Source: CAYOHR01 sp964512145
GTDB lineage: Bacteria; Bacteroidota; Bacteroidia; Flavobacteriales_G; JALEGO01
Reading direction: 5' to 3'
Assembly (NCBI GenBank): GCA_964512145.1
Contig: CAZEIM010000053.1
Coordinates: 1-16,084 of the forward strand
Length of the DNA stretch: 16,084 nucleotides
The notes under the pieces were generated by a model that ran no database searches, was not told where the DNA came from, and was given only the letters and a program-made list of their open reading frames with translations. The translations under genes were made by a program, and so were the position numbers. Of the stretch, positions 1-7,358 are shown piece by piece; positions within the stretch are counted from its first letter, which is position 1; each line of letters starts with the position of its first letter.

Positions 1-76
1 TATTGTTTTTGAGTGATTTATGAAAAAATAAAAAATAGAACGGACAAGTCAGGAAAAATCTAAAAATTATAGCCGT

Positions 77-97
77 ACAGGTTTTTGGACAACCTGT
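77..97. other. Imperfectly terminator-like hairpin downstream of the reductase gene
   Basis: A 7-bp perfect inverted repeat (ACAGGTT / AACCTGT) with a 7-nt loop lies 28 bases beyond the stop codon of the minus-strand ferredoxin-NADP reductase gene. No continuous T run directly follows the stem on the minus strand, so it is at best a weak terminator or RNA-stabilising hairpin. I see no convincing gene in the rest of positions 1-124; the short open frames there lack start codons. Confidence 0.3.
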
Positions 98-124
98 TTC
101 TGAAAAAATCCCTGAAAAAAATTA

Positions 125-1129
125 TTAAAATCCATTTACACCATTAACGGTGGTATATTTTAATACTAAATTTTTATTAGGATATATTCTTTTAAATGCC
201 GATTGTACCATTAAAGTAGCTTCATGAAAGCCGCATAAAATAAGTTTTAGTTTACCAGGGTATGTATTTATATCCCCAATAGCAAATATTCCCGGAATAT
301 TCGTGCTATAATCAAATGTATTAACGGCAATGGAGTTTTTTTCAATATTTAAACCCCAGTCTGCAATGGGGCCAAGTTTAGGAGATAAACCGAATAAGGG
401 AATAAAATGATCCGTTTGTTTAATTATTTCACCTTTTTCACTATGTTGTATAGTTACTTCATGTAATTTTCCATTACCCGATAAACCTACTACTTCTGCA
501 TTGGTCATGAGTTTTATTTTTCCATTTTCACTTAAATGCATTACTTTTTCAACAGAATCTAAGGCTCCCCTAAATTCCTCTCTTCTATGTATTAAGGTTA
601 CCTCGGAAGCAACATTTGTTAAAAATATCGACCAATCTAATGCTGAATCTCCACCTCCGGAAATAACTACGCGTTTATTTCTGTAAAATTCGGGATCTTT
701 AATAAAATATTCAACTCCTTTATCTTCAAAGTCTGTAATATTTTCTATAGGTGGTTTTCTTGGTTCAAAACAACCTAAGCCACCTGCAATAGCAATGTTA
801 GGGGCTATATGCTGGGTCCCTTTGTTGGTAGTAACAATAAATTTACCATCTTCGGTTTGTTCTATTTGCTCAGCCTTTTCTCCAAGAGTAAACCCCGGTT
901 TAAAAGGTTCAATTTGTTCCATAAGCTTATCTATTAGTTCACCAGCTAAAATACTTGGATAGCCCGGGATGTCATAGATAGGTTTTTTAGGGTATATTTC
1001 AGAACATTGTCCTCCGGGTTGAGGCAATACATCAATTAAATGGCATCTCAATTTTATTAAACCGGCTTCAAAAACCGTAAATAAACCTACCGGACCAGCT
1101 CCAATTATAATAATATCTGTTTGAATCAT
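125..1129 (-). CDS. Ferredoxin--NADP(+) reductase, TrxB-like (type 2)
   Basis: This is a 334-residue FAD/NAD(P)H-dependent reductase expected to move electrons between NADPH and ferredoxin in the cytoplasm. The FAD-binding Rossmann motif GAGPVG is at residues 10-15, the redox-neutral region QPGGQCSEIYPKKPIYDIPG follows at about 37-56, the NADPH-binding GGGDSA is at 158-163 with HRR at 181-183, and the second FAD motif FAIGD is at 282-286. There is no CxxC disulfide pair, which separates it from thioredoxin reductase and matches the YumC-type ferredoxin-NADP reductases, whose usual length is about 330-350. Translation starts at ATG with no Shine-Dalgarno sequence. It lies 122 nt after recN on the same strand and has its own -7-like element, so it may be transcribed separately. 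Its ferredoxin partner is not in this window. Confidence 0.9.
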   Translation of the reverse strand: MIQTDIIIIGAGPVGLFTVFEAGLIKLRCHLIDVLPQPGGQCSEIYPKKPIYDIPGYPSILAGELIDKLMEQIEPFKPGFTLGEKAEQIEQTEDGKFIVTTNKGTQHIAPNIAIAGGLGCFEPRKPPIENITDFEDKGVEYFIKDPEFYRNKRVVISGGGDSALDWSIFLTNVASEVTLIHRREEFRGALDSVEKVMHLSENGKIKLMTNAEVVGLSGNGKLHEVTIQHSEKGEIIKQTDHFIPLFGLSPKLGPIADWGLNIEKNSIAVNTFDYSTNIPGIFAIGDINTYPGKLKLILCGFHEATLMVQSAFKRIYPNKNLVLKYTTVNGVNGF

Positions 1130-1144
1130 GGGTTAAAAATTAGG

Positions 1145-1152
1145 CAAAAATA
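1145..1152 (-). promoter_or_regulatory. Candidate -7 promoter element for the ferredoxin-NADP reductase gene
   Basis: On the minus strand these bases read TATTTTTG, a full match to the Bacteroidota -7 consensus TAnnTTTG, about 15 nt before the start codon. The nearest upstream TTG is 27 nt away, longer than the usual -33/-7 spacing, so this is only a candidate. If used, the 5' leader would be very short. Confidence 0.3.
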
Positions 1153-1251
1153 AAAATAATAAGCTAGTTTAGTATTATTCAATCAATGTTAATTATCAAT
1201 TTATTATAGCTTAAAAAAATACTTTTTGATTAAAAACATTCTTTCAGATTT

Positions 1252-2907
1252 TTAGAGTCCAAGTAATTCCTTTGCATTTTCAATGTTAATAGGAGTTATA
1301 TTGCCGGTGCCCAGTAATTTGGCTATTTCCTCAATGCGTTGTTCGTGGGTTAATTTTTCGATGGAGGTTATCGTTTTGTTTTGTTTGTTGTTTTTGAACA
1401 CTTTGTAATGATTTTTTCCTTTTCCGGCTACTTGTGGTAAATGAGTTATAGCCAAAATTTGCATATGGGTTGACATATCTTCTAATAAACTTCCTAATTT
1501 ATGAGCTGTTTCACCGGAAACCCCGGTGTCAATTTCATCAAAAATTACCGTAGGCATAGCTACCAATTCACATATTTTGTATTTTAAAGCCAACATAATC
1601 CTTGAAAGCTCTCCGCCTGATGCCGCTTTTTGTATTTCTTTAAAATCACTTCCTTTGTTTGTTTTAGCTAAAAAAGAGATTTCATCTATACCTAAGTCTG
1701 TAAAATCGGTTAGAAATGTGTGATCAACTTTTAATGAACAATCCTTCATGTTTAATCTTTCTAAAACCTTATGAATACCTTGCTCAACTGAGGTGAATAC
1801 AGATTTTCTTTTTTCGCTTAGCTGATCGCATAATTGTTTAAGAGTTGCTTTTTTTTCTTCAATAGATTTTTCCAATTCCAAAATTTCCTCATCGGAATGT
1901 TGCAAACGATCTAATGTGTTTTGAAGCTCTTGCCATTTATAAACCAATTCAGAATCCTTAAGCACTTGATGTTTCTTAAGCAAACGCTGATATTCATCTA
2001 CTTTTTGTTTAAGAAACTGAATTTTTTCTTCATCTAGTTCGCTTTGAGATGCTTTTTGATTAAGCTCTTGGTATATATCGTTTAGCTCTATATTAACTCC
2101 TTGTATTCGTTCAAATAAACTTTCATCATTTAGAATATCCGAAATATTTTGTATTTCATGCTTTATTTTTTTTAAAAGTTCAAACAACCCCATGTCCTCA
2201 TCGTTAAACAAAACATATATTTTTGATAATTTTTCCTTTAATATCTCAGCATTTTCTAATACCAATAATTCTTGTTCTAATGCATCTAGTTCATTTTCTT
2301 TAGGTTGAAGAACATTTAATTCATGGGTTAAAAATTCGATATAATCCTTTTCTTGAATATTTTTTTCGTACTCTATTTTAAGTTGATGTAATTTTTGAAT
2401 TTGTTTTTTGTACTCTTGAAATAGATTGGAATATTGTTTTAGTAGCTGTTGGTTTTTAGCAAATGCATCAATATACGATAACTGAAAAGTAGGGGAGAGG
2501 ATTTGTAAATGATCGTGTTGAGCATGAACATCAATAAGTTGTTGGGCTAACTCTTTTAGAATATCTAACGAAACCGGTGTGTCGTTAATAAAAGCTCTGG
2601 ATTTTCCTTGAGGGTTTATTTCTCTTCGAATAATGGTTTCTTCTGGTATATAATCTAATTGATGTCTTTCAAAAAAGTGTTGAATTGAATAATTCGAAAT
2701 ATTAAAGTAAGCCTCAACCAAGCATTTTTTTTCTTTATTTAATAATACTCCCGGATCCGCTCTTTTTCCTTCGATTAAGCCTAATGCACCTAATAAAATT
2801 GATTTACCAGCCCCTGTTTCACCGGTAATAATACTTAATCCTTCATGTAGATGAATATCTAACTCCTCTATGATGGCGTAATTTTCTATTTGTAAACGCT
2901 TAAGCAT
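1252..2907 (-). CDS. recN: DNA repair protein RecN (SMC-like ATPase)
   Basis: RecN is an SMC-like ATPase that acts at DNA double-strand breaks with the RecA pathway. The 551 residues match the family's usual length. The N-terminal half of the ATPase carries Walker A GETGAGKS at 29-36 and a Q-loop-like QHDHLQIL at 130-137. A charged coiled coil occupies about 150-365. The C-terminal half has the ABC signature ASGGELS at 429-435, Walker B with MPTVIFDEID at 451-460, and the switch motif ITHLPQVA at 487-494. I chose the ATG at 2907 because MLKRLQIENYAIIEELDI is the normal RecN N-terminus; an ATG five codons upstream (2922) would add MYFWY. The gene follows the DUF2490 gene by 50 nt and is probably in the same transcript. 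Confidence 0.95.
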   Translation of the reverse strand: MLKRLQIENYAIIEELDIHLHEGLSIITGETGAGKSILLGALGLIEGKRADPGVLLNKEKKCLVEAYFNISNYSIQHFFERHQLDYIPEETIIRREINPQGKSRAFINDTPVSLDILKELAQQLIDVHAQHDHLQILSPTFQLSYIDAFAKNQQLLKQYSNLFQEYKKQIQKLHQLKIEYEKNIQEKDYIEFLTHELNVLQPKENELDALEQELLVLENAEILKEKLSKIYVLFNDEDMGLFELLKKIKHEIQNISDILNDESLFERIQGVNIELNDIYQELNQKASQSELDEEKIQFLKQKVDEYQRLLKKHQVLKDSELVYKWQELQNTLDRLQHSDEEILELEKSIEEKKATLKQLCDQLSEKRKSVFTSVEQGIHKVLERLNMKDCSLKVDHTFLTDFTDLGIDEISFLAKTNKGSDFKEIQKAASGGELSRIMLALKYKICELVAMPTVIFDEIDTGVSGETAHKLGSLLEDMSTHMQILAITHLPQVAGKGKNHYKVFKNNKQNKTITSIEKLTHEQRIEEIAKLLGTGNITPINIENAKELLGL

Positions 2908-2957
2908 ATACCAAAAATACATAATGAAAAGGTATCTAACACAACCTGAATTTGTTT

Positions 2958-3707
2958 TTATGTTTTTTTCAATGGTATGGTATGAAATACTGTGAATCGT
3001 AAAATATCTCGTTTAAAGAATGTTCCGGTACGTGTTTGTTGAAACCAATTTAAATAACCTATGTCTACCGTAATATTTTGTGTTATTTTGTTACTAATTC
3101 CTACATATATTCTGTTTTGATCAAAAATATTTAGCGCCATATTTTTACTAATATTGATATGCAATTCGTTTGAGACTTTAAGTTTAATTTCTTGTATCTC
3201 ATTAAATGTATGAATTGGAAAAATGAGTTGAATTCTGTATCTGAATCTGTAATTGCTAAAAAAATAGCCATCTTCTAATGTACTTCGTAATTGGTCTGTG
3301 TTATGATAAAAACGAGCTTCCAGTCTGTATCTTTGCTCTATTTGAAATAGTTTTATTTTTTCTTTATGCGCAAATTCGAAATGAGGTCTTATTTCGGGTA
3401 CTGTTAAATTATAAATATCATTAGGTATATTGGGCTTTTGTAAAAAGTAACATCCCCCTAAAGAAAATTCCCATCCTGTTTTACTAATTTGTTTATGAAG
3501 ATGCCCTCTAAATAATAGTTGATGTTGAGCTAATGGATTGATAAAATGCCTTTCTTGTACTTCGTGTTGCATGTACCACAAGTTGTTTATAGGGATGCTT
3601 ACAAAATATCCATACCAAAATAATTCTTGATTGGTTGAATTGTTTTGTGAGTAAAATACTTGAATATACGTGCAAAGCAGTAGATACAGTAACGTGTTTT
3701 TCTTCAT
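2958..3707 (-). CDS. DUF2490 family probable outer-membrane beta-barrel protein
   Basis: This 249-residue protein has an N-terminal signal peptide (Lys-rich start, hydrophobic core to about residue 17, likely cleavage near YSQ/NN). The rest alternates polar and aromatic residues in short strands ending in aromatics, as expected of an outer-membrane beta-barrel. The segment RYRLEARFYHN near the middle, and the tryptophan- and arginine-rich strands, are typical of DUF2490, a family of unknown function common in Bacteroidota. The start is the ATG at 3707, which puts the signal peptide at the true N-terminus and leaves a 4-nt gap after the preceding stop; a TTG at 3725 would overlap that gene. 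The tight junction suggests co-transcription with TIGR02757, although no functional link is evident. Confidence 0.75.
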   Translation of the reverse strand: MKKNTLLYLLLCTYIQVFYSQNNSTNQELFWYGYFVSIPINNLWYMQHEVQERHFINPLAQHQLLFRGHLHKQISKTGWEFSLGGCYFLQKPNIPNDIYNLTVPEIRPHFEFAHKEKIKLFQIEQRYRLEARFYHNTDQLRSTLEDGYFFSNYRFRYRIQLIFPIHTFNEIQEIKLKVSNELHINISKNMALNIFDQNRIYVGISNKITQNITVDIGYLNWFQQTRTGTFFKRDILRFTVFHTIPLKKT

Positions 3708-3711
3708 ATTG

Positions 3712-4482
3712 TTAAAATTTCTCAAAGGCTCCTAATCCAAATAAAGCATAATCATATTTTACCGGATCTATTGGATCAAATATTTTTAAATTCTCGGTTA
3801 GTTCATATGCAGCTTGCCAATCGTTTTGTTTTCGACTTAATATATTCAATTTTCGGGCTACATTCCCGGAGTGCACATCTAATGGACAAATGAGTTGGTT
3901 TGTATGTATTTGATTCCATATACCAAAATCAATATGAGTAGTGTGTTTCCGAACCATCCAGCGTAAAAACATATGTAGGCGTTTGGCGGCTGAATTTTTT
4001 TCTACATCTGATATATGTTTAAAGGTCCTTTTAGGAGGCTCTAATTCAAAAAATGTTTTTCTAAAATGTATTAAACGTTCTTTAGCATCTTGTTTTGTTG
4101 AGAAAACTCTTTCTAATCCATGGTGATTTTGGTAAATATTTCTCAACGAATATATAAAATATTGTAAGTCATCAAAAAAAAATGTTCTATGTTTAAAAAA
4201 TGCCAGTGATTTTATTTCATGTTTGCTAGCGAACATAATAAAATGATAGGGCTCTAAGTCCATGGCTTTCATTAAATTTTGCGCATTTTTAATAATACTG
4301 GCTCTTTGACCCCAAGCAATAGTGGCAGTTAAAAAACCTGAAATTTCAATATCTTCTTTTTTGCTAAATAAATGAGGAATTTGTATAGGGTCTGTTTCAA
4401 TAAATGAATTCTGTTGATATTGGTTATATTTTTCCTCCAACAGCTCAAATAACCAAAATTCTTTTTTCTTTAGGCCTAGCAT
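3712..4482 (-). CDS. TIGR02757 (DUF2400) family protein, possible HhH-GPD-like DNA glycosylase
   Basis: This 256-residue protein matches TIGR02757/DUF2400, a conserved family of unassigned function. Conserved blocks are the PHLFSKKEDIEISGFLTATIAWGQR region (36-60), KNSAAKRLHMFLRW at 162-175, and a C-terminal block starting CPLDVHSGNVARKL at 199-212 and ending FDPIDPVKYDYALFGLG at 235-251. The last block resembles the catalytic-Asp region of HhH-GPD DNA glycosylases (an xDTHxxRVxxRL-like pattern), and K167 lies where a catalytic lysine would fit, followed by FLR. The glycosylase reading is inference; membership in the DUF2400 family is firm. The gene starts at the base immediately after the stop of the PaaD-like gene and is followed 4 nt later by DUF2490 and then recN. 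It has no signal peptide or membrane segment, so it should be cytoplasmic. Confidence 0.85.
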   Translation of the reverse strand: MLGLKKKEFWLFELLEEKYNQYQQNSFIETDPIQIPHLFSKKEDIEISGFLTATIAWGQRASIIKNAQNLMKAMDLEPYHFIMFASKHEIKSLAFFKHRTFFFDDLQYFIYSLRNIYQNHHGLERVFSTKQDAKERLIHFRKTFFELEPPKRTFKHISDVEKNSAAKRLHMFLRWMVRKHTTHIDFGIWNQIHTNQLICPLDVHSGNVARKLNILSRKQNDWQAAYELTENLKIFDPIDPVKYDYALFGLGAFEKF

Positions 4483-4974
4483 TTATAAGCATTTGAAGTA
4501 ATCAAAAGGCTCAAGACAGCTTAAGCATTTGTATAAAGCTTTGCAGGCGGTAGAGCCAAATTGACTTACAAGCTGAGTTTTGGTCGATTTACATTTGGGG
4601 CATCGAACTATTTCAGGTTCTAAGCCTAAAAGCGCCCTTTTATCGGTAGTTTTTTGAGCCGGAGGTGCAATGCCGTATTTTTCCAGTTTTTGTTTTCCTT
4701 GTTCACTCATCCAATCTGTACTCCATGCCGGTTTAAGTATATATTGTATATGTACAAGTTTATATCCATTATTTTTAAAAGTATGTTGTATTTCTTTGCT
4801 AATGTAATCCATGGCTGGACATCCGGAGTAAGTAGGTGTAATATGTATGGTGATCTCCTCATGTGAATGCACATTAACTTTACGAACAATACCCAAATCA
4901 ACTATACTTAATACAGGTATTTCGGGATCAAAAATATTTTCTAATATATTGGTTATTTCCTGGTTTACAAACAT
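4483..4974 (-). CDS. paaD: PaaD-like protein (MIP18 domain plus C-terminal zinc ribbon)
   Basis: The 163 residues combine an N-terminal MIP18/DUF59 domain (DPEIPVLSIVDLGIV at 16-30; GCPA at 51-54) with a C-terminal cysteine-rich segment (C125-x2-C128, C144, C150-x2-C153, C162) that ends in EPFDYFKC. This arrangement and the FGSTACKALY block (139-148) are those of PaaD (PaaJ), the phenylacetyl-CoA epoxidase accessory subunit thought to help iron or Fe-S maturation of the PaaABC complex. No paaA, paaB, paaC or paaE gene is adjacent; upstream is a 188-nt divergent spacer followed by corA. It heads a minus-strand run with TIGR02757, DUF2490 and recN, and its stop directly abuts the next start. 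The rest of the paa cluster may be elsewhere, or this copy may serve another metal-maturation role. Confidence 0.85.
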   Translation of the reverse strand: MFVNQEITNILENIFDPEIPVLSIVDLGIVRKVNVHSHEEITIHITPTYSGCPAMDYISKEIQHTFKNNGYKLVHIQYILKPAWSTDWMSEQGKQKLEKYGIAPPAQKTTDKRALLGLEPEIVRCPKCKSTKTQLVSQFGSTACKALYKCLSCLEPFDYFKCL

Positions 4975-5150
4975 TTGTATTATGGTGTTTTACTTAAAAC
5001 GAATGTAGTAAAAATTGTTTATTTATGTATACTAAAACTTAATGCGTTAAAAAGTATAAACTATGAATAAATAACACTTTGCCTCATCTTTTAAACTTAA
5101 TGGATGCTTTACAGACTTCGAGGTTTCTTAATTTTGAAACTTTTTTTATT

Positions 5151-5158
5151 TAGATTTG
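5151..5158 (+). promoter_or_regulatory. Candidate -7 promoter element of the corA operon
   Basis: The bases TAGATTTG match the Bacteroidota -7 consensus TAnnTTTG exactly and end only 4 nt before the GTG start assigned to corA. TTTG at 5133-5136 is 14 nt upstream, closer than the usual -33 spacing. If this element is used, the transcript would be leaderless or nearly so, which affects which start codon is usable. The remaining part of the 4975-5150 divergent spacer has no other strong element that I can see. Confidence 0.4.
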
Positions 5159-5162
5159 GTAT

Positions 5163-6269
5163 GTGGAAAAGAAAACATACAATGCTAATAAAACCCGTGC
5201 TTCGAAAGCCGGATTAGAACCTGGAATATTAATGCCAACAGGTAGTAAAGTTCAAGAAAATCCATTTATTATTATTACAGGGTATTCTAAAGAAAATTAT
5301 TTTACAAACCGTTTTTTGTTGGAAAATTTTAACATTGAGAAGTTACCTAAACATACTGATTGTTTATGGATGCATATTTGTGGACTACATAATGTACATA
5401 CTTTACAGGCCATTGGGAAATATTTTTCTATTGATAGTTTAATCATGGAAGATATTGTTAACTCCGATCAAAGGCCTAAATTTGAAGAGTTTGAAGATGG
5501 TGTTTTATTGATCTTAAAATATATTTTTAAAAATAAAAGCACTAAGTTTATTACAGAGCAGTGTAGTTTAGNNNNNNNNNNNNNNNNNNNNNNNAGTTTA
5601 GTATTAAAAAATAATGTTTTAATAAGTTTTTCTGAGCATTACCCCGATTTTTTAGAAAAAATAATTATTAAGTTAGAAAATACAAACAGCAAGTTGCGTT
5701 CAAAAAAAATTGATTTTTTAGCCTATACTTTGTTGGATAATATGGTAGATCAATTTTTTTACTTGGTAGAAGAAGCTAACGACACCATTGAAAAATTAGA
5801 AGAAAAAGTGATACGATTACCGGATAGCACTACGTTACCTAATATACAAGCAGTTAAAAAAGATATATTAAACCTTAAAAAAGTTTCTTATCCATTAAGA
5901 GAAGCGATCGTATCATTAGAAAAGAGTAAAACACCCTTTTTTGAAAAGGAAACCTATCGTTACATTAAAGATGTAAAGGATCATATTTTTTATGTTTCAG
6001 AAAGTGCTGATAATATGAAAGATTCTTTACATTCTATTATGGAGTTATACCTATCTAATGTCAACAGAAAAACGAACGAAGTAGTTAAAGTGTTAACGTT
6101 ATTATCGGCTATATTTATTCCCCTAACTTTTTTAGTGGGAGTATATGGCATGAATTTTAAGTATATGCCTGAATTAGAATGGAAAAACGGCTATTATTTT
6201 TCGTGGATTTTGATGTTATGTATTGCTATCTGTATGTTGATGTTATTTAAAATTAAACGATGGTTTTAG
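5163..6269 (+). CDS. corA: CorA family Mg2+/Co2+ transporter (contains an assembly gap)
   Basis: CorA forms a pentameric inner-membrane divalent-cation channel. A soluble N-terminal domain (to about residue 300) leads through a long charged helix to TM1 (about 309-327), the signature GMN at 329-331 and TM2 (about 343-362), ending in the basic KIKRWF tail. The start is uncertain: GTG at 5163 gives MEKKTYNANK and includes KAGLEPGILMPTG, which resembles the conserved CorA N-terminus; the next in-frame ATG is 5232. An out-of-frame ATG lies at 5161. A 23-base N run interrupts the middle at 5572-5594, but family alignment suggests no residues are missing there, giving a true length near 358. The gene leads a tight operon with phhB 1 nt after its stop. 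Confidence 0.92.
   Translation: MEKKTYNANKTRASKAGLEPGILMPTGSKVQENPFIIITGYSKENYFTNRFLLENFNIEKLPKHTDCLWMHICGLHNVHTLQAIGKYFSIDSLIMEDIVNSDQRPKFEEFEDGVLLILKYIFKNKSTKFITEQCSLXXXXXXXXSLVLKNNVLISFSEHYPDFLEKIIIKLENTNSKLRSKKIDFLAYTLLDNMVDQFFYLVEEANDTIEKLEEKVIRLPDSTTLPNIQAVKKDILNLKKVSYPLREAIVSLEKSKTPFFEKETYRYIKDVKDHIFYVSESADNMKDSLHSIMELYLSNVNRKTNEVVKVLTLLSAIFIPLTFLVGVYGMNFKYMPELEWKNGYYFSWILMLCIAICMLMLFKIKRWF
5572..5594. other. Assembly gap (23 N) inside corA, probably a false gap
   Basis: The N run is flanked by the same seven bases, AGTTTAG at 5565-5571 and again at 5595-5601. Merging the two copies gives an uninterrupted in-frame reading through ...CSLVLKNNV..., which fits the CorA family without an insertion. 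The two contig ends probably overlap. Confidence 0.8.
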
Positions 6270-6270
6270 T

Positions 6271-6528
6271 ATGTTTTATAATATAGTGAAAGATTGGGAA
6301 GTAATCAACAATACATTAGTTAAAACGTATGTATTTGCAGATTTTCTGTCTGCGGCTAACTTTATTCAAAAAATCGTAGATTTATCTGAAAAATCTCAAC
6401 ATCACCCAGATATTTTTTTGCATTCTTATAACTATATTCGGGTAATATTATTTACACACGATAAACAACAAATTACAAATAAAGACTATACATTTGCTAA
6501 GCAATTAGATGATTTATTTTATGAATGA
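6271..6528 (+). CDS. phhB: Pterin-4a-carbinolamine dehydratase (PCD/DCoH/PhhB family)
   Basis: The enzyme dehydrates 4a-hydroxytetrahydrobiopterin, recycling the pterin cofactor of aromatic amino acid hydroxylases; bacterial members are also tied to molybdopterin or folate chemistry in some species. The 85 residues contain the active-site signature in order: SQHHPD at 42-47, Y53, H63 and D72, with W9 and the alanine-rich F-x-x-A-A-N-F helix at 25-31. It lacks roughly 10-15 N-terminal residues seen in longer relatives but keeps the whole catalytic core. It begins 1 nt after the corA stop and its 3' end overlaps mscS, so all are translated from one mRNA. No phenylalanine hydroxylase gene is present in this window to explain its substrate. 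Confidence 0.88.
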   Translation: MFYNIVKDWEVINNTLVKTYVFADFLSAANFIQKIVDLSEKSQHHPDIFLHSYNYIRVILFTHDKQQITNKDYTFAKQLDDLFYE

Positions 6529-7354
6529 CAAGGTTTATTATATTTTATTGGTTGGAGTAACGCTGGCGTGTGCTTTTATAATTTCACAAATTATTCGTAA
6601 AATACTTAACAAAGTGGTTCAAAATTATTCCGATAAAATTAAAGCTGATCCTACCAATTTTAGTTTTATTAATAATTCCATCAGTTTCTTAATTTATTCA
6701 ATAGCGATTTTTTTTATATTTATTAAGATTCCTTTTTTAAAAAACTTAGGTACGGCTTTGTTTGCAGGTGCCGGAGTTTTAGCTGCTATTATTGGTTTTG
6801 CTTCTCAAAAAGCGTTTTCAAATATTATAAGTGGAATTTTTATATTAATATTTAAACCTTTTAGAGTAGGAGATATTATAGAGGTAAGTAGTTCAAAAAT
6901 CGGAAGAGTAGAAGAAATAACCCTTAGGCATACGACTATCCGAAATTTTGAAAACCGAAGAATTGTAATCCCCAATAGTATTATTAGTGACGATACTATT
7001 GTAAATAGTAATTTAACAGATGAGCGCATTCGAAAGCATATTGAAATTGATGTTACGTATTCTTCAAACTTAAATAAATGCATGAATATTATTGAAGAAG
7101 TTATTTCTAATCATCCGTTGTTAATTGATGGGAGAACGGATGAGGAAAAAAACAACTCCGAACCGATTATTTTAGTTAAAGTGATTTCTTTAACGGAGTA
7201 CTCCGTTAAAATTAGAGCTTGGGTTTGGGCTAACAACAGCTCAGATGCTTTTATTTTACAATGTGATGTGTTAAAAAGTATAAAAGAAACTTTTGACAAG
7301 GAAGAAGATGTACAGTTGGCATTTGTTGAACCTTCTATTGCACTTCAACGATAG
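6521..7354 (+). CDS. Small-conductance mechanosensitive channel (MscS family)
   Basis: This inner-membrane channel opens under membrane tension and releases solutes during hypo-osmotic shock. From the ATG at 6521 it is 277 residues, in line with the short E. coli-type MscS. TM1 is at about 5-25, TM2 at about 52-70, and the pore-lining TM3 at about 76-112 contains GAGVLAAIIGFASQKAFSN. The beta domain follows with FRVGDIIEV and the conserved RNFENRRIVIPNS region near 141-153, then a C-terminal alpha/beta cage. The chosen ATG overlaps phhB by 8 nt; an ATG at 6509 would add MIYF and overlap by 20 nt. A perfect 22-bp palindrome lies within the coding sequence at 7189-7210. Confidence 0.92.
   Translation: MNDKVYYILLVGVTLACAFIISQIIRKILNKVVQNYSDKIKADPTNFSFINNSISFLIYSIAIFFIFIKIPFLKNLGTALFAGAGVLAAIIGFASQKAFSNIISGIFILIFKPFRVGDIIEVSSSKIGRVEEITLRHTTIRNFENRRIVIPNSIISDDTIVNSNLTDERIRKHIEIDVTYSSNLNKCMNIIEEVISNHPLLIDGRTDEEKNNSEPIILVKVISLTEYSVKIRAWVWANNSSDAFILQCDVLKSIKETFDKEEDVQLAFVEPSIALQR
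7189..7210. repeat. Perfect 22-bp palindrome inside mscS
   Basis: The left arm TTTAACGGAGT is followed immediately by its exact reverse complement, with no spacer. It encodes residues around SLTEYSVK in the C-terminal domain of the channel. In mRNA it could fold as a stem with a four-base loop; in DNA it would be a symmetric protein-binding site or cruciform seed. No T run follows, so it does not look like an intrinsic terminator. Confidence 0.85.
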
Positions 7355-7358
7355 GAGC

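Noticed and set aside
39..128. An open plus-strand frame of about 29 codons that ends at TAA near the window start.
   Set aside because: It has no start codon, is bounded by a stop at 36-38, and overlaps the 3' end of a certain gene on the other strand.
125..1129. Thioredoxin reductase for the FAD enzyme.
   Set aside because: There is no CxxC redox pair, and the YPKKPIYDIPGYP block is that of TrxB-like ferredoxin-NADP reductases.
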